A DNA stretch of 27,257 nucleotides from Cytophagaceae bacterium (GCA_947464365.1 CANHWS010000009.1:1-27257), one strand, 5' to 3'; positions 1-8,508 are shown, counted from the first letter of the stretch. Translations and numbers: made by a program. Notes: generated by a model not told the origin, from the letters alone.

Positions 1-258
1 GCCAAGGCCCAGATCGTTTTCGTCCAAGAAGAGCCACAGAACATGGGTTACCTACGTTTTGTCCTCCACAAGATGGGCGATCGTGCACTCAACCTGAATG
101 TTCAAGAAATTCTAGAAGTCAACGAGGAGCAAATGAACCTTGCCGGTCGTCAGGTCTATTATATTGCCCGTAAACCAAGTGCCTCACCTGCCACAGGTTT
201 TGGCAAGGTGCACCAGCGCGAGCAACTAGAGCTGATCGACAAATCGTTCAAACTCTAA
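1..258 (+). CDS. sucA: 2-oxoglutarate dehydrogenase E1 component, C-terminal end (partial)
   Basis: The open frame enters at base 1 and ends at TAA 256-258, leaving about 85 codons of a gene that begins outside the window. The segment VQEEPQNMGY followed by GRQVYYIARKPSASPATG and a final HQREQLELID is the conserved C-terminal block of the thiamine-diphosphate E1 subunit of the 2-oxoglutarate dehydrogenase complex (TCA cycle). That subunit decarboxylates 2-oxoglutarate and reductively succinylates the lipoyl arm of E2. The E2 gene lies on the same strand at 2483, which supports the call, but it is separated by an unrelated secreted-protein gene instead of following directly. The related pyruvate dehydrogenase E1 is unlikely because the SASPATG block is typical of OGDH. 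Confidence 0.93.
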   Translation, partial: AKAQIVFVQEEPQNMGYLRFVLHKMGDRALNLNVQEILEVNEEQMNLAGRQVYYIARKPSASPATGFGKVHQREQLELIDKSFKL

Positions 259-280
259 TCACCACAACCAATCATCCCAT

Positions 281-309
281 ACGGAAGGCCCATACCCTCG
301 GGTTTCCGT
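281..309 (+). terminator. possible weak terminator hairpin after sucA
   Basis: ACGGAA at 281-286 pairs with TTCCGT at 304-309, and the C-rich and G-rich inner parts can extend the stem. No T tract follows, so it may be only a processing or attenuating hairpin. It lies 23 bases after the sucA stop codon. Confidence 0.3.
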
Positions 310-372
310 CTTGATAATGATTATATTGCCGCAAGGCTTGGCGTCGTTATATGGCGAACCAATGGCATAATG

Positions 373-422
373 CTTGTGGGCAAGTTAGGGTGAGATCAAT
401 CTACCCTTGACCTGCCCACAAG
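373..422 (+). other. long inverted repeat between sucA and the secreted-protein gene
   Basis: CTTGTGGGCA at 373-382 is a perfect 10-base complement of TGCCCACAAG at 413-422. Inside it AGGGT (387-391) pairs with ACCCT (403-407), leaving an 11-base apical loop. No T run follows, so it is not a classic terminator. It sits 74 bases before the next start codon and would be in that gene's leader or be a DNA operator. I recognise no riboswitch family. Confidence 0.5.
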
Positions 423-495
423 GTGCCAAAATGGTTCATCCAAACTGCCAGCCAACCAACGCTTTAGTAACTACCAAATCAGATCAATCAACCAA

Positions 496-2367
496 ATGAA
501 GGCTCCTATTGTCTTGTCAGTGGCCACAGCGGCCCTAGCTCCCATTTGCCTCCTGTTCCTGACGGGTTGGCATGGGTTCAATCCTGCCCGCAAGCCTAGT
601 GGCAAGCGCGGTCAACAGACAATGGTCACGATGCCGATTCAGCAGGCTAAGTTGGCCTTCAAGATCGTCAATGGACAGCGTGTAGGAGATCTTAGCCAAG
701 CCCTCTTGGGTCAGTCTTCGGTCCTCAACTTTGACACCATCGTAACGGGCAACCCACAGATCATCTGTGACGAAGACTTCACCGATGGTGCCTTTGACAA
801 CCTTAATGCCTTTAACTCAGACCCTAGGCGGCTTAACAACTGGGTCCCTTTTGGCGGAGGGGTTGCCTTCCGTCCTGCCCAAGATCGGACCACTTTCCCT
901 GTTTCCTTTGCTCGTAAACCAGCCCTTGGAGGTGCTGATTGGGAAGGCCTACAATATCAAGTGTTTCAGGACACCAATGGTGATGGTCGCTTCTCGACAG
1001 CCGAAAAACGCAAGTGGTATGTGGACAAAAAGGACGAAGTCTGCATCGTGGAGTACACCAGCTTTAGTGACCTTGCCGCTAGGCCCGAAACTTACGGCAC
1101 CGAAGTCGCGATGCTAGAGGATACCGACGAGCCCTCCTTCCAAGGCAATCCGCACTATGGACACGACCTTAGTTTTGAGGTCCTCCAGAGCCATAGCGTT
1201 GATCGTACCCAAGCCTCGGTGCAAGTAGAGCCCAATGTTGAAAACACGGGCAACCGCTCCAGCATCGGGGTGCTCAGATCGCATTATAATGGCTGGCCTA
1301 CTGATGTCGAGCTAGGCAAAGAATATACCCAGATGACCATCTGGCGCAACAGGCCTGGCACAGGCACTACCAATGTCGAACAATGGGGTACCTTCCGCTA
1401 TGGTGATATGTCTATCGCCAGCGAGATGAACTCGGACCTAGAGCCTACCAACAAGTACTCCGTCTTTAACAACATTCAGGTAGCCTTTTTCCGTGCTGGC
1501 ATCCGGACCACCAACCCGATCTTGGTACGGTCAACGATTGCCGCCCGCGACTCAGCCCAAATAGGTTTGCTGCGCTGCAAAGTCGGCATTACCAAAAAGT
1601 GTGACTTTGACCTCAACTACAGCGTTGGTGCCTCTGATGTTGCCATCTTGACTAGCAACCTAGGCCGTACGGATAGTGCCAATATCCGGACAGGTGATGC
1701 TGATAACAATACTAAGGTTGATGCCAATGATGCCAACTCCTTGATCGGTCTTTGGACAGAGGCGCGCCCAGCCTTCGATAGCATCAAAGCCTATGGTACC
1801 TACAACCCAGCTGATGGCCATATCTACCTCAGCCTCAAGAACATTTCTTACCTCAAGATCAGCAGCCTAAACCGCCGCCTCATCCGCACGAGTGCTAACA
1901 TTACTGGCCTCAACGCCACTGGTTCATTAGTCAGTGACAGTGCCATCATTGCCTACACTGGTGCTGAGTGGACCGTCCCTAACCTCGACCTTGGCCCAGC
2001 TGCAGCATTAGCCCTGCAGGCTGGCGAGCTAAGCCTCCGTGTCAACTACAAAGGCAGCAAGGAAAGCGAAGGATTCGAGATTCCGTTCGCCACCCTGCTC
2101 GTAACCCAAAACGCAATACCTGCCACTGGAATCAACACTACCTTGTTGTTGGACGGCAATCAGTTTGCTATCCCGGCCTACAACCAAGCATTTGATGTCA
2201 ACGTCTTCACGACCGACGGCAAACTACTTTATCACAACCATCAGGCCAGCACCACCAGCCACCTGATCGACCTCAGCAATATCCGCCTACCTATGGTGCC
2301 GAAAGTCATCATGGTCACAGGCAAAAACCGTAAACGCCTGATGAGCCGCACCTATACCGCCTTCTAA
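496..2367 (+). CDS. secreted EF-hand / dockerin-like repeat protein
   Basis: The product has 623 residues. It starts with a hydrophobic export segment (about residues 4-24), although no sharp cleavage site is visible. A canonical EF-hand loop, DTNGDGRFSTAE, occupies residues 159-170, with Asp159, Asn161, Asp163 and Glu170 in the calcium positions. Two dockerin-type segments follow at about 369-389 and 400-420 (the second reads GDADNNTKVDANDANSLIGL). The rest is beta-rich. The last 60 residues (VNVFTTDGKLLYHN, then IDLSNIRLP, then a basic end) faintly resemble a type A sorting domain of the type IX secretion system, but the match is too weak to assert. No catalytic domain is recognised. The gene sits between sucA and odhB in the same orientation, with gaps of 237 and 115 bases, which is unusual. 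An extracellular or cell-surface calcium-binding role is inference. Confidence 0.8.
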   Translation: MKAPIVLSVATAALAPICLLFLTGWHGFNPARKPSGKRGQQTMVTMPIQQAKLAFKIVNGQRVGDLSQALLGQSSVLNFDTIVTGNPQIICDEDFTDGAFDNLNAFNSDPRRLNNWVPFGGGVAFRPAQDRTTFPVSFARKPALGGADWEGLQYQVFQDTNGDGRFSTAEKRKWYVDKKDEVCIVEYTSFSDLAARPETYGTEVAMLEDTDEPSFQGNPHYGHDLSFEVLQSHSVDRTQASVQVEPNVENTGNRSSIGVLRSHYNGWPTDVELGKEYTQMTIWRNRPGTGTTNVEQWGTFRYGDMSIASEMNSDLEPTNKYSVFNNIQVAFFRAGIRTTNPILVRSTIAARDSAQIGLLRCKVGITKKCDFDLNYSVGASDVAILTSNLGRTDSANIRTGDADNNTKVDANDANSLIGLWTEARPAFDSIKAYGTYNPADGHIYLSLKNISYLKISSLNRRLIRTSANITGLNATGSLVSDSAIIAYTGAEWTVPNLDLGPAAALALQAGELSLRVNYKGSKESEGFEIPFATLLVTQNAIPATGINTTLLLDGNQFAIPAYNQAFDVNVFTTDGKLLYHNHQASTTSHLIDLSNIRLPMVPKVIMVTGKNRKRLMSRTYTAF

Positions 2368-2482
2368 GATTCGGGATCCAGCAAATCCCTACCTGACCAA
2401 GGCTACTGAGCGCGACTAATCATCCATCACAACCAATCACTACCAATATCAACCCAGTGCCACATAGGCACAACCCCCGATT

Positions 2483-4084
2483 ATGTCAATAGAAGTAAAG
2501 GTGCCCACCGTGGGCGAGAGCATCAGCGAGGTCACGATCGCCAGCTGGACCAAACAGACGGGTGACTATGTCAAGCTTGACGAAGTGATCGGCGAGCTGG
2601 AAAGCGACAAAGCCACCTTTGAGCTCACCGCACCTGCTGCAGGTTACCTCAAACAAGTTGCCCAGGTAGGAGACAACCTACCGATTGGTGGACTGATCTG
2701 CTACATTGATGCAGATGCTGCGTCCCCTGCTGGTGGCACCGCTGCCGCTGCCCCAGCTTCAACCCCAAGTGCTGCTCCTGCTGAGGCACCTGCCGCTCCT
2801 GCTGAGGCACCAGCCGCTCCTGCTGCCGCACCAGCCCCTGCTGCTGCTCAAGACCTAGTCATGAAAGTCCCTGCCGTTGGCGAAAGCATCAACGAAGTGA
2901 CCATTGCTAACTGGAACAAAAAAGACGGAGACCTCGTCAAAGCCGAAGAGATCTTGTGCGAGATCGAGAGCGACAAAGCCACCTTTGAGCTCGCTGCCGA
3001 AGCCTCTGGTATCCTGACCATCAAAGCCCCTGCTGGCACCACCCTTTCAATCGGTGATGTCATCTGTGTAATTTCTGCTACTGCTGGTACTGCTGCGCCT
3101 GCAACTGCTCCCACTGCTGCACCAGCCGCCTCTGCTGCGCCTGCCGCTGCCCATGCCGACCATAGTGGAGTGGCGATCAGCCCAGTAGCTGCCGCCATCC
3201 TGCAAGACAAAGGCATTGCTGCTAGTGCCGTCAAAGGCTCTGGCCCTGGTGGCAAAATCACCAAGGAAGATGCCATGAAAGCCACTTCTGCGCCTGCCGC
3301 TGCCCCAGTTGCGCCTGCTGCCCCAGCCGTGGACATCAAAGGAAATGCCGTGCCTGCCGCTGCACCAGCCAAACCAGCTGGCGACCGTGCCCAGAACCGT
3401 ACCAAGATGACCAGCCTCCGCAAAACGGTTGCTCGTCGCCTAGTTGCTGTCAAAAACGAAACGGCTATGCTCACCACCTTTAACGAGGTAGACATGAAGC
3501 CGATCATGGACCTGCGCAACAAACTCAAGGACAAGTTCAAGGAGAAACATGGTGTTGGCCTTGGCTTCATGAGTTTCTTCACCAAAGCCTGCGCTACTGC
3601 CCTGGCCGAGTTCCCTGCCGTCAATGCCTTCATCGACGGAGACGAAATCGTCAACAACAACTTTGTCGATGTATCGATCGCTGTTTCGGCCCCTAAAGGC
3701 TTGGTCGTCCCTGTGATCAGGAACGCCGAGAAAATGTCTTTTGCCGAGATCGAGAAAGAAGTCATCCGCCTTGCAACCTTGGCTCGTGACAACAAGTTGA
3801 CCCTCGAGCAAATGACTGGTGGCACCTTCACGATCACCAATGGTGGTGTGTTTGGCTCCATGCTCAGCACCCCGATCATCAATGCGCCACAGAGTGCCAT
3901 CTTGGGTATGCACAACATCGTCGAGCGGCCAGTAGCCATCAATGGTGAGGTTGTGATCCGCCCGATCATGTATGTGGCCCTCAGCTATGACCACCGCATC
4001 ATCGATGGCCGTGAGTCTGTTGGTTTCTTGGTACGTGTCAAGCAACTGCTAGAGGACCCTATCCGCTTGTTGTTAGAGGTATAG
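2483..4084 (+). CDS. odhB: dihydrolipoamide succinyltransferase (OGDH E2) with two lipoyl domains
   Basis: E2 core of the 2-oxoglutarate dehydrogenase complex, which transfers the succinyl group from the lipoyl arm to CoA. The 533 residues hold two biotinyl-lipoyl domains (about 1-77 and 125-198), each with an ESDKATF lipoylation site (Lys43 and Lys165). Ala/Pro-rich linkers separate them from a peripheral subunit-binding domain (about 229-266, with ISPVAAAILQDKG) and a catalytic acyltransferase domain (about 305-533). The active-site motif DHRIIDGRE carries His504 and Asp508. Succinyl specificity over acetyl is inferred from the GESI/V lipoyl context, the KNETAMLTTFNEVDM segment and linkage to sucA. 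Many OGDH E2 proteins have only one lipoyl domain, so the tandem arrangement is notable. The long open frames on the opposite strand are by-products of the GC-rich Ala/Pro linkers. Confidence 0.95.
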   Translation: MSIEVKVPTVGESISEVTIASWTKQTGDYVKLDEVIGELESDKATFELTAPAAGYLKQVAQVGDNLPIGGLICYIDADAASPAGGTAAAAPASTPSAAPAEAPAAPAEAPAAPAAAPAPAAAQDLVMKVPAVGESINEVTIANWNKKDGDLVKAEEILCEIESDKATFELAAEASGILTIKAPAGTTLSIGDVICVISATAGTAAPATAPTAAPAASAAPAAAHADHSGVAISPVAAAILQDKGIAASAVKGSGPGGKITKEDAMKATSAPAAAPVAPAAPAVDIKGNAVPAAAPAKPAGDRAQNRTKMTSLRKTVARRLVAVKNETAMLTTFNEVDMKPIMDLRNKLKDKFKEKHGVGLGFMSFFTKACATALAEFPAVNAFIDGDEIVNNNFVDVSIAVSAPKGLVVPVIRNAEKMSFAEIEKEVIRLATLARDNKLTLEQMTGGTFTITNGGVFGSMLSTPIINAPQSAILGMHNIVERPVAINGEVVIRPIMYVALSYDHRIIDGRESVGFLVRVKQLLEDPIRLLLEV

Positions 4085-4124
4085 TCCAATCTTGCCAGAC
4101 TGACTTTAGTACTGCTTAACCTAC

Positions 4125-4162
4125 CAAAAGTGCCCTAATCAGACCGTATTAGGGCATTTTTG
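4125..4162 (+). terminator. strong rho-independent terminator after odhB
   Basis: A 15-base stem (4125-4139 with 4148-4162) has an 8-base loop and a single G-T wobble. Its core is TGCCCTAAT pairing with ATTAGGGCA, followed by TTTTT. The matching A run on the 5' side means it could also work from the opposite strand. It begins 40 bases after the odhB stop. Confidence 0.88.
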
Positions 4163-4229
4163 GTTATTATTGTTACCCCAAATAGTCCCAGCGCATAACC
4201 AAACCAGCACCATATTACTTTTCGAACCA

Positions 4230-4508
4230 AAAGGCACAAGAGAGGCTAAATAGATTGAAGCCCTGCAGCAACTAGCTGTCTCTGAGGAGTTTATCAGGTA
4301 TGTAATTGCTCTTCATAAACTATTCAATGTAGACACCAAAACCTACAAGTTTTATTATGTATTTCTGAGTAAGATCAATAGCCAAACCCTATATAGGAAT
4401 TGGTATGGGCCTGAAGATAGAGAGGTATTCAATAAATCAATCCGATTGATCACCCCACCTATTGACGTCAAGGCGATCAACTACCAAAAACTAATCCAAA
4501 CCCAATAA
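4230..4508 (+). pseudogene. start-less gene fragment running into bioF
   Basis: An open frame without any ATG runs from 4254 to TAA 4506-4508 and reads like protein (VSEEFIRYVIALHKLFNVD, YKFYYVFLSKINSQ, YRNWYGPEDREVFNKSIRL). Upstream of the TAG at 4251-4253 the same frame continues plausibly (LFEPKGTREAK, stop, IEALQQL), as if a CAG glutamine codon had become TAG. The left boundary is approximate. The final TAA shares its last A with the ATG of the next gene, so any translation through it would be coupled to that gene. Alternatively ATT at 4254 is a rare start, since AGAGAGG lies 8-14 bases upstream. I do not recognise the family. It is more AT-rich than its neighbours and may be acquired and decayed. 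Confidence 0.5.
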
Positions 4509-5704
4509 TGCCCACCCCACCACACCTAGCCGAAGCCCTAAGCCAGCGGCAGCAACAGGGTCTCTTGCGCCAGCTGGGTGCAGGCCTGGAGGGGGTGGAC
4601 TTGTATAGCAACGACTATCTCGGCCTAGCACGTAGTCCTCAACTACACCAGCAGATCCAGCAGGCATTGGCAGATCGGGGACTTTTAGGTCATGGAGCCA
4701 CGGGTGCAAGGTTGTTATCTGGTGGCACAGACTTGGCGCTAGAGTTGGAAGCGGAACTCGCCAAACACTTCAAAGCGGAGGCAGCCCTACTTTTCAACAG
4801 TGGGTATGTGGCCAATATTGGGCTATTGCAGGCCATCAGTCGGCGGCAGGATTTGGTGCTATATGATACCCTTTGCCACACCAGCTTGCGCGAAGGAATC
4901 CGCCTAGGCCTAGGCAAAAACTACGCCTTTCGCCATAATGACCTATCCCATCTGGCAGACCTACTAACCCGCCATCAGCCAAGCATTACCCAGCAAGGAG
5001 GCGTAATCTACATCGTGGTCGAGTCGCTCTACAGCATGGATGGCGACATGGCCCCACTCCAAGCAATGGTCAACCTTGCCCAACAGTTCGGTGCCTACCT
5101 CATTGTGGATGAGGCCCATAGCACCGGGCTATTTGGTCCAGATCAGTCACCTAGCCAAACAAACCACTATGGTGCCGGGCTAGTAGTCCGACTAGGACTC
5201 GAACCATACTTTTTCGCACGTATCCACACCTTTGGCAAGGCCTTTGGGGCTCATGGGGCTTGTGTTGTCGGGGCTGATAGCCTTATTCAATACTTGGTGA
5301 ACTTCAGCCGCAGCTTCGTCTATACCACCATGATGCCGGCCCATGGACTGATGGCAATCCGTGAAAGTTTGCAGATTCAGAATGGGCAGAGTATTGCTGC
5401 AGGGTATTTACAACTACGTTTTTGGGACATCGTGGCAATATGGCAACGGCTCGTGGCAACAGCTGGGCTTGAGGTTGTATCAGCCCATTCAGGTCCCATC
5501 CAGACCATCTTGACCCCTGGTAATGTAAGGGCTAGGTCAGTAGCCCAGCAACTTCAGCAAGCGGGCTTTGCGGTCAAACCTGTACTATCACCTACGGTCC
5601 CCAAAGGGCAAGAGCGTATCCGTATCTGTTTGCATAACTATAATACCGAGGGCGAGCTTAGCCAACTGTTGCAGACCTGCGCCAAGTTCCTGCTTGCAAC
5701 CTAG
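4508..5704 (+). CDS. bioF: 8-amino-7-oxononanoate synthase-like PLP enzyme
   Basis: Alpha-oxoamine synthase of the fold-type I PLP family, 398 residues, close to the usual length for BioF. BioF condenses pimeloyl-ACP or pimeloyl-CoA with alanine in biotin synthesis. Visible hallmarks are SNDYLGLA (34-41), GATGARLLSGG (63-73), His124 in LCHTS that stacks on the cofactor, DEAHSTGLFG (201-210, Asp201 and His204), and the PLP lysine Lys244 in HTFGKAFGAHG. The relatives 2-amino-3-ketobutyrate CoA ligase and serine palmitoyltransferase share these motifs, so substrate specificity is less certain than the family. No other biotin gene is in the window. The ATG overlaps the stop of the upstream fragment by one base. 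Confidence 0.85.
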   Translation: MPTPPHLAEALSQRQQQGLLRQLGAGLEGVDLYSNDYLGLARSPQLHQQIQQALADRGLLGHGATGARLLSGGTDLALELEAELAKHFKAEAALLFNSGYVANIGLLQAISRRQDLVLYDTLCHTSLREGIRLGLGKNYAFRHNDLSHLADLLTRHQPSITQQGGVIYIVVESLYSMDGDMAPLQAMVNLAQQFGAYLIVDEAHSTGLFGPDQSPSQTNHYGAGLVVRLGLEPYFFARIHTFGKAFGAHGACVVGADSLIQYLVNFSRSFVYTTMMPAHGLMAIRESLQIQNGQSIAAGYLQLRFWDIVAIWQRLVATAGLEVVSAHSGPIQTILTPGNVRARSVAQQLQQAGFAVKPVLSPTVPKGQERIRICLHNYNTEGELSQLLQTCAKFLLAT

Positions 5705-5757
5705 GGCTAGCGGAATGTATATTGCCCCAAACCACGCAAACATCCCGACAAACACCA

Positions 5758-6951
5758 ATGGCCTACCAGCTGATACAAGTTCTGCCAACAGACAAACGCC
5801 TCATCAAGGCCTTTCTGGAGCTACCCGTTCGGCTATATGCTGGCAACCCATACTGGATCCGACCGCTGGACAAAGACATCGAGGAGGTATTTGACCTGAA
5901 AAAGAACAAAACCTTCCGCCATGGCGACTGCATCCGTTGGGTATTGCAGGACAAAAAGGGGCTGGTGATCGGTCGGGTAGCAGCCTTTTATGATAAACGC
6001 CTTTTTGCCAAGGACCACCAGCCAACAGGTGGAATGGGCTTTTTTGAGTGTATCAACGACCAAACGGCGGCAAACCAATTACTAGATGCCTGCAAGGCCT
6101 GGCTCCAGTCACGTGACATGGCAGAAACAGGTGTGCCGATCCTAGCGATGGATGGCCCAGTCAACTTTGGTGGCCGTGACCGTTGGTGGGGGCTCTTGCT
6201 GGATGGCGAATTGCCACCCAATTTTGGGATGTTCTACCACCATGCCTACTACCAGGACCTGCTCAGCAGCTATGGCATGCGCATCTACTTTAAGCAATTC
6301 ACCTTCGGCAGGCAAGTAGCAGCACCCATGAGCCCTGTTGTCTGGGAAAAGGCCCAACGAATCCGCCAGAACCCCGACTATACCTTCCGGATGTTGGACC
6401 TCAAACGGCTAGAAGACTTCACCGAGTATTTCAGGACGATCTACAACGCCGCTTGGGTCAAACATAGTGGTGTTGGCGAGATGACTACCCTACAGGCCAA
6501 AGCCACGATGAAGGCCCTCAAACCTGTGCTTGAGCCTAGTCTGCTTTGGTTTGGGTTCTACAAGGGCGAGCCAGTCTCGTTCTTCATCATGATCCCGGAC
6601 TTGAACCAGTATTTCAAATACCTAGACGGCAAATTTGACCTCTGGGCCAAGCTCAAGTTCCTGTACCATAAATGGCGTGGGCACTGCAACAAAATGATCG
6701 GAGTGGCCTTTGGGGTTGTGCCTAGCCAACAAGGCAAAGGGGTCGAGAGTGCGATGGTGGCCGCTTGTGCTGATGTAGTCCAGAAAACCCTACCCTACCG
6801 CGAGTTCGAGATGATCTGGATCGGTAGCTTTAACCCCAAGATGCTCAAGGTGGCCGAAAATGTACAGGTCGAGCTCACCAAAACCCATGCGACCTTTCGG
6901 CACTTGTTTGACCCCATCGCCACCCCTTGGAAGGACTGCCCCAATACCTAA
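5758..6951 (+). CDS. GNAT-like acetyltransferase family protein
   Basis: I chose the ATG at 5758 (397 residues, beginning MAYQLIQVLP). The frame is open further upstream to a TTG at 5722, but those 12 extra residues look non-conserved. The N-terminal part has LPVRLYAGNPYWIRPLD and the middle has GPVNFGGRDRWWGLL, motifs typical of a large hypothetical family with a GNAT-type fold. Near residues 318-332 (ATG numbering) GVVPSQQGKGVESAMV resembles the acetyl-CoA-binding QxxGxG loop of GNAT enzymes. The substrate is unknown. It starts 53 bases after the bioF stop and is probably co-transcribed with it. It converges with the fructosamine-kinase gene with only 27 bases between stops, and no obvious terminator hairpin is seen there. 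Confidence 0.75.
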   Translation: MAYQLIQVLPTDKRLIKAFLELPVRLYAGNPYWIRPLDKDIEEVFDLKKNKTFRHGDCIRWVLQDKKGLVIGRVAAFYDKRLFAKDHQPTGGMGFFECINDQTAANQLLDACKAWLQSRDMAETGVPILAMDGPVNFGGRDRWWGLLLDGELPPNFGMFYHHAYYQDLLSSYGMRIYFKQFTFGRQVAAPMSPVVWEKAQRIRQNPDYTFRMLDLKRLEDFTEYFRTIYNAAWVKHSGVGEMTTLQAKATMKALKPVLEPSLLWFGFYKGEPVSFFIMIPDLNQYFKYLDGKFDLWAKLKFLYHKWRGHCNKMIGVAFGVVPSQQGKGVESAMVAACADVVQKTLPYREFEMIWIGSFNPKMLKVAENVQVELTKTHATFRHLFDPIATPWKDCPNT

Positions 6952-6978
6952 GCTTGCAGAAATAGCCTAGTTTGCAGC

Positions 6979-7926
6979 CTAAACCCCAAACCGCCCTAAT
7001 ACCTTTTCGACCCCAGCAATGTAGGCAGCGCCAAACAAGTTGACATGCACTAGCAAGGGGTATAGGGTATAGATTTCCATCCGTTCGGTCCAGCCGGGCT
7101 CAAGCGGTGCTGCCTCTTGATAGGCCTCATAAAAGTTAGTCGGGAAGCCGCCAAATAGCCTCGTCATCGCCAGATCTACTTCCCGATGCCCATAATAGAC
7201 CGAGGGATCAAATATGGTCGGTTTGCCTTGTTTATTGGGCATGATATTGCCGTTCCAGAGGTCCCCATGTAACAGACTGCGGCCCTCTTGTGGCAAAACT
7301 TCGGGCAGTAGGTCACATAGTTGTTCCAGCCGTTTGAACAACTTCAGCGGGATCAGATCATCCAACAAGGCTTTGCCCGCCATCGGGATGATGCGCTGCC
7401 TAGCCCAAAACACTGGCCAAGACTCCTCCTGATCATTGGTCTGCAGCAGCGTGCCGAGATAGTTATGGTGCCGCAAGCCCGATGATGGTCCTTGATGTGC
7501 ATGTAGGTTGGCCAGACCTGCCCCGAGCTGCCGCCAATAGTATCGGCTAGGCATCTGGCTCTCAACAAACTCAAGCAGCAGATATCCATAGCCTTGGGTA
7601 TGCCCGTATCCAAACACGAACGGAATGCGCAGATGACCATCGTTTATTATGCCCACCTCGCTCCTGCCGTTTTCAAAATCTGCAACAATATCTTCTCTTA
7701 TCGCAGCCTGCAATAGCTGCAGCCCCTTGGCCTCTTGCTCAAATACATCGGCATCCTCCATCTCCCTAAACTTCAGGAAATAGAGGGTGCCTCCCGTTCG
7801 CAAACAAACCGCCGTATTGACGTTGCCACCCGTTACCAAAGCATAGTCTACTACCTCCCTTTCCTCTCCGAGGCTCTGCATCAGGATCTCCTCAAAAAAG
7901 CTAACAAGTCCTTCGGTGTCAAACAT
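6979..7926 (-). CDS. fructosamine / ketosamine-3-kinase family protein
   Basis: The 315-residue protein has the aminoglycoside-phosphotransferase-like kinase fold, and its length fits fructosamine-3-kinases. Visible features are a nucleotide-binding region with Lys52 (YFLKF) and Glu65, LGAGLANLHAH (134-144), the catalytic loop HGDLWNGN (220-227, catalytic Asp222), the metal-binding Asp240 in IFDPSVYYGHRE, and a helical C-terminus. Family members phosphorylate sugar adducts on protein amines, which triggers deglycation. E. coli YniA is a bacterial relative. The gene follows the tyrosine phosphatase gene with a 60-base gap and probably shares its promoter. In many bacteria these two families are neighbours, and phosphatase activity on sugar phosphates or protein adducts has been suggested, but that link is inference here. 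Confidence 0.88.
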   Translation of the reverse strand: MFDTEGLVSFFEEILMQSLGEEREVVDYALVTGGNVNTAVCLRTGGTLYFLKFREMEDADVFEQEAKGLQLLQAAIREDIVADFENGRSEVGIINDGHLRIPFVFGYGHTQGYGYLLLEFVESQMPSRYYWRQLGAGLANLHAHQGPSSGLRHHNYLGTLLQTNDQEESWPVFWARQRIIPMAGKALLDDLIPLKLFKRLEQLCDLLPEVLPQEGRSLLHGDLWNGNIMPNKQGKPTIFDPSVYYGHREVDLAMTRLFGGFPTNFYEAYQEAAPLEPGWTERMEIYTLYPLLVHVNLFGAAYIAGVEKVLGRFGV

Positions 7927-7986
7927 GGGTCAGGCGGGGCTACTGTCTTTTTATAGATTGGGGGTGGATTGATGCCAAAATGCTAC

Positions 7987-8472
7987 TTAGGCCAACCGAG
8001 CTTTGATATCGGCCAACAAAGCAGGTATGGTCCGGATCATAATGGTCTGGACCAGCTCAAAGTCGGCTGTATTGCCATAATAGGGGTCTGGGACAATACC
8101 TTTTCCGACTGGGTCCCAGTCACGCAAGAGCCTAAACTTATCCTTTTGCGCAGCTGATGGCCTTAACAGACTAAAGGCGTCATCTAGGTTTTTGTCCTCC
8201 ATCCCGATGATTAAGTCAAAGTCCTCCAAGTCTTGCGGGCGCAACTGCCTTGACACATGGTTCATCCGATAACCTTGGGCACGCGCCACTGCTTGTGTCC
8301 GGTGGTCTGGCCGATTGCCAATTTCGTACGTGCTTGTCGCAGCCGAGTCAACCCTGATTTGATCACCTAAACCTGCTTCCGCTACTAACTGAGCCATCAC
8401 AGCTTCGGCCACGGGCGAGCGGCAAATGTTGCCCAGACAGAAAAACAAAATACCAAAAGACTTAGATGCCAT
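7987..8472 (-). CDS. low-molecular-weight protein tyrosine phosphatase
   Basis: The 161-residue cytoplasmic enzyme has the full set of family motifs. The P-loop CLGNICRS puts the nucleophile at Cys12 and the phosphate-binding arginine at Arg18. VDSAATSTYEIGNRPDHR is the family's central block, and DPYYG carries the general acid Asp129. Such enzymes hydrolyse phosphotyrosine and in bacteria often act on tyrosine autokinases of polysaccharide export. No such kinase is nearby, and the neighbour is instead a fructosamine-kinase-like gene. The ATG at 8472 gives the normal N-terminus, and a good -7 promoter element lies about 30 bases upstream. Confidence 0.93.
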   Translation of the reverse strand: MASKSFGILFFCLGNICRSPVAEAVMAQLVAEAGLGDQIRVDSAATSTYEIGNRPDHRTQAVARAQGYRMNHVSRQLRPQDLEDFDLIIGMEDKNLDDAFSLLRPSAAQKDKFRLLRDWDPVGKGIVPDPYYGNTADFELVQTIMIRTIPALLADIKARLA

Positions 8473-8500
8473 AGGCGAAGGGTGGATTGCTAGATCGGCC

Positions 8501-8508
8501 CAAAAGTA
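8501..8508 (-). promoter_or_regulatory. Bacteroidota -7 element upstream of the phosphatase gene
   Basis: On the minus strand this reads TACTTTTG, an exact match to TAnnTTTG and identical to the -7 elements before both tRNA genes in this window. No clear TTTG is found 19-21 bases further upstream. Transcription would start about 20-25 bases before the ATG at 8472 and cover both the phosphatase and the kinase genes. Confidence 0.5.

Noticed and set aside
2848..3969. Long open frame on the minus strand inside odhB
   Set aside because: It mirrors the Ala/Pro-rich and biased codons of odhB, whose domains and active site are unmistakable on the plus strand.
5722..5757. TTG start for the GNAT-like protein
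   Set aside because: The ATG at 5758 gives a sensible N-terminus, and the 12 extra residues are Gln/Thr-rich without support.
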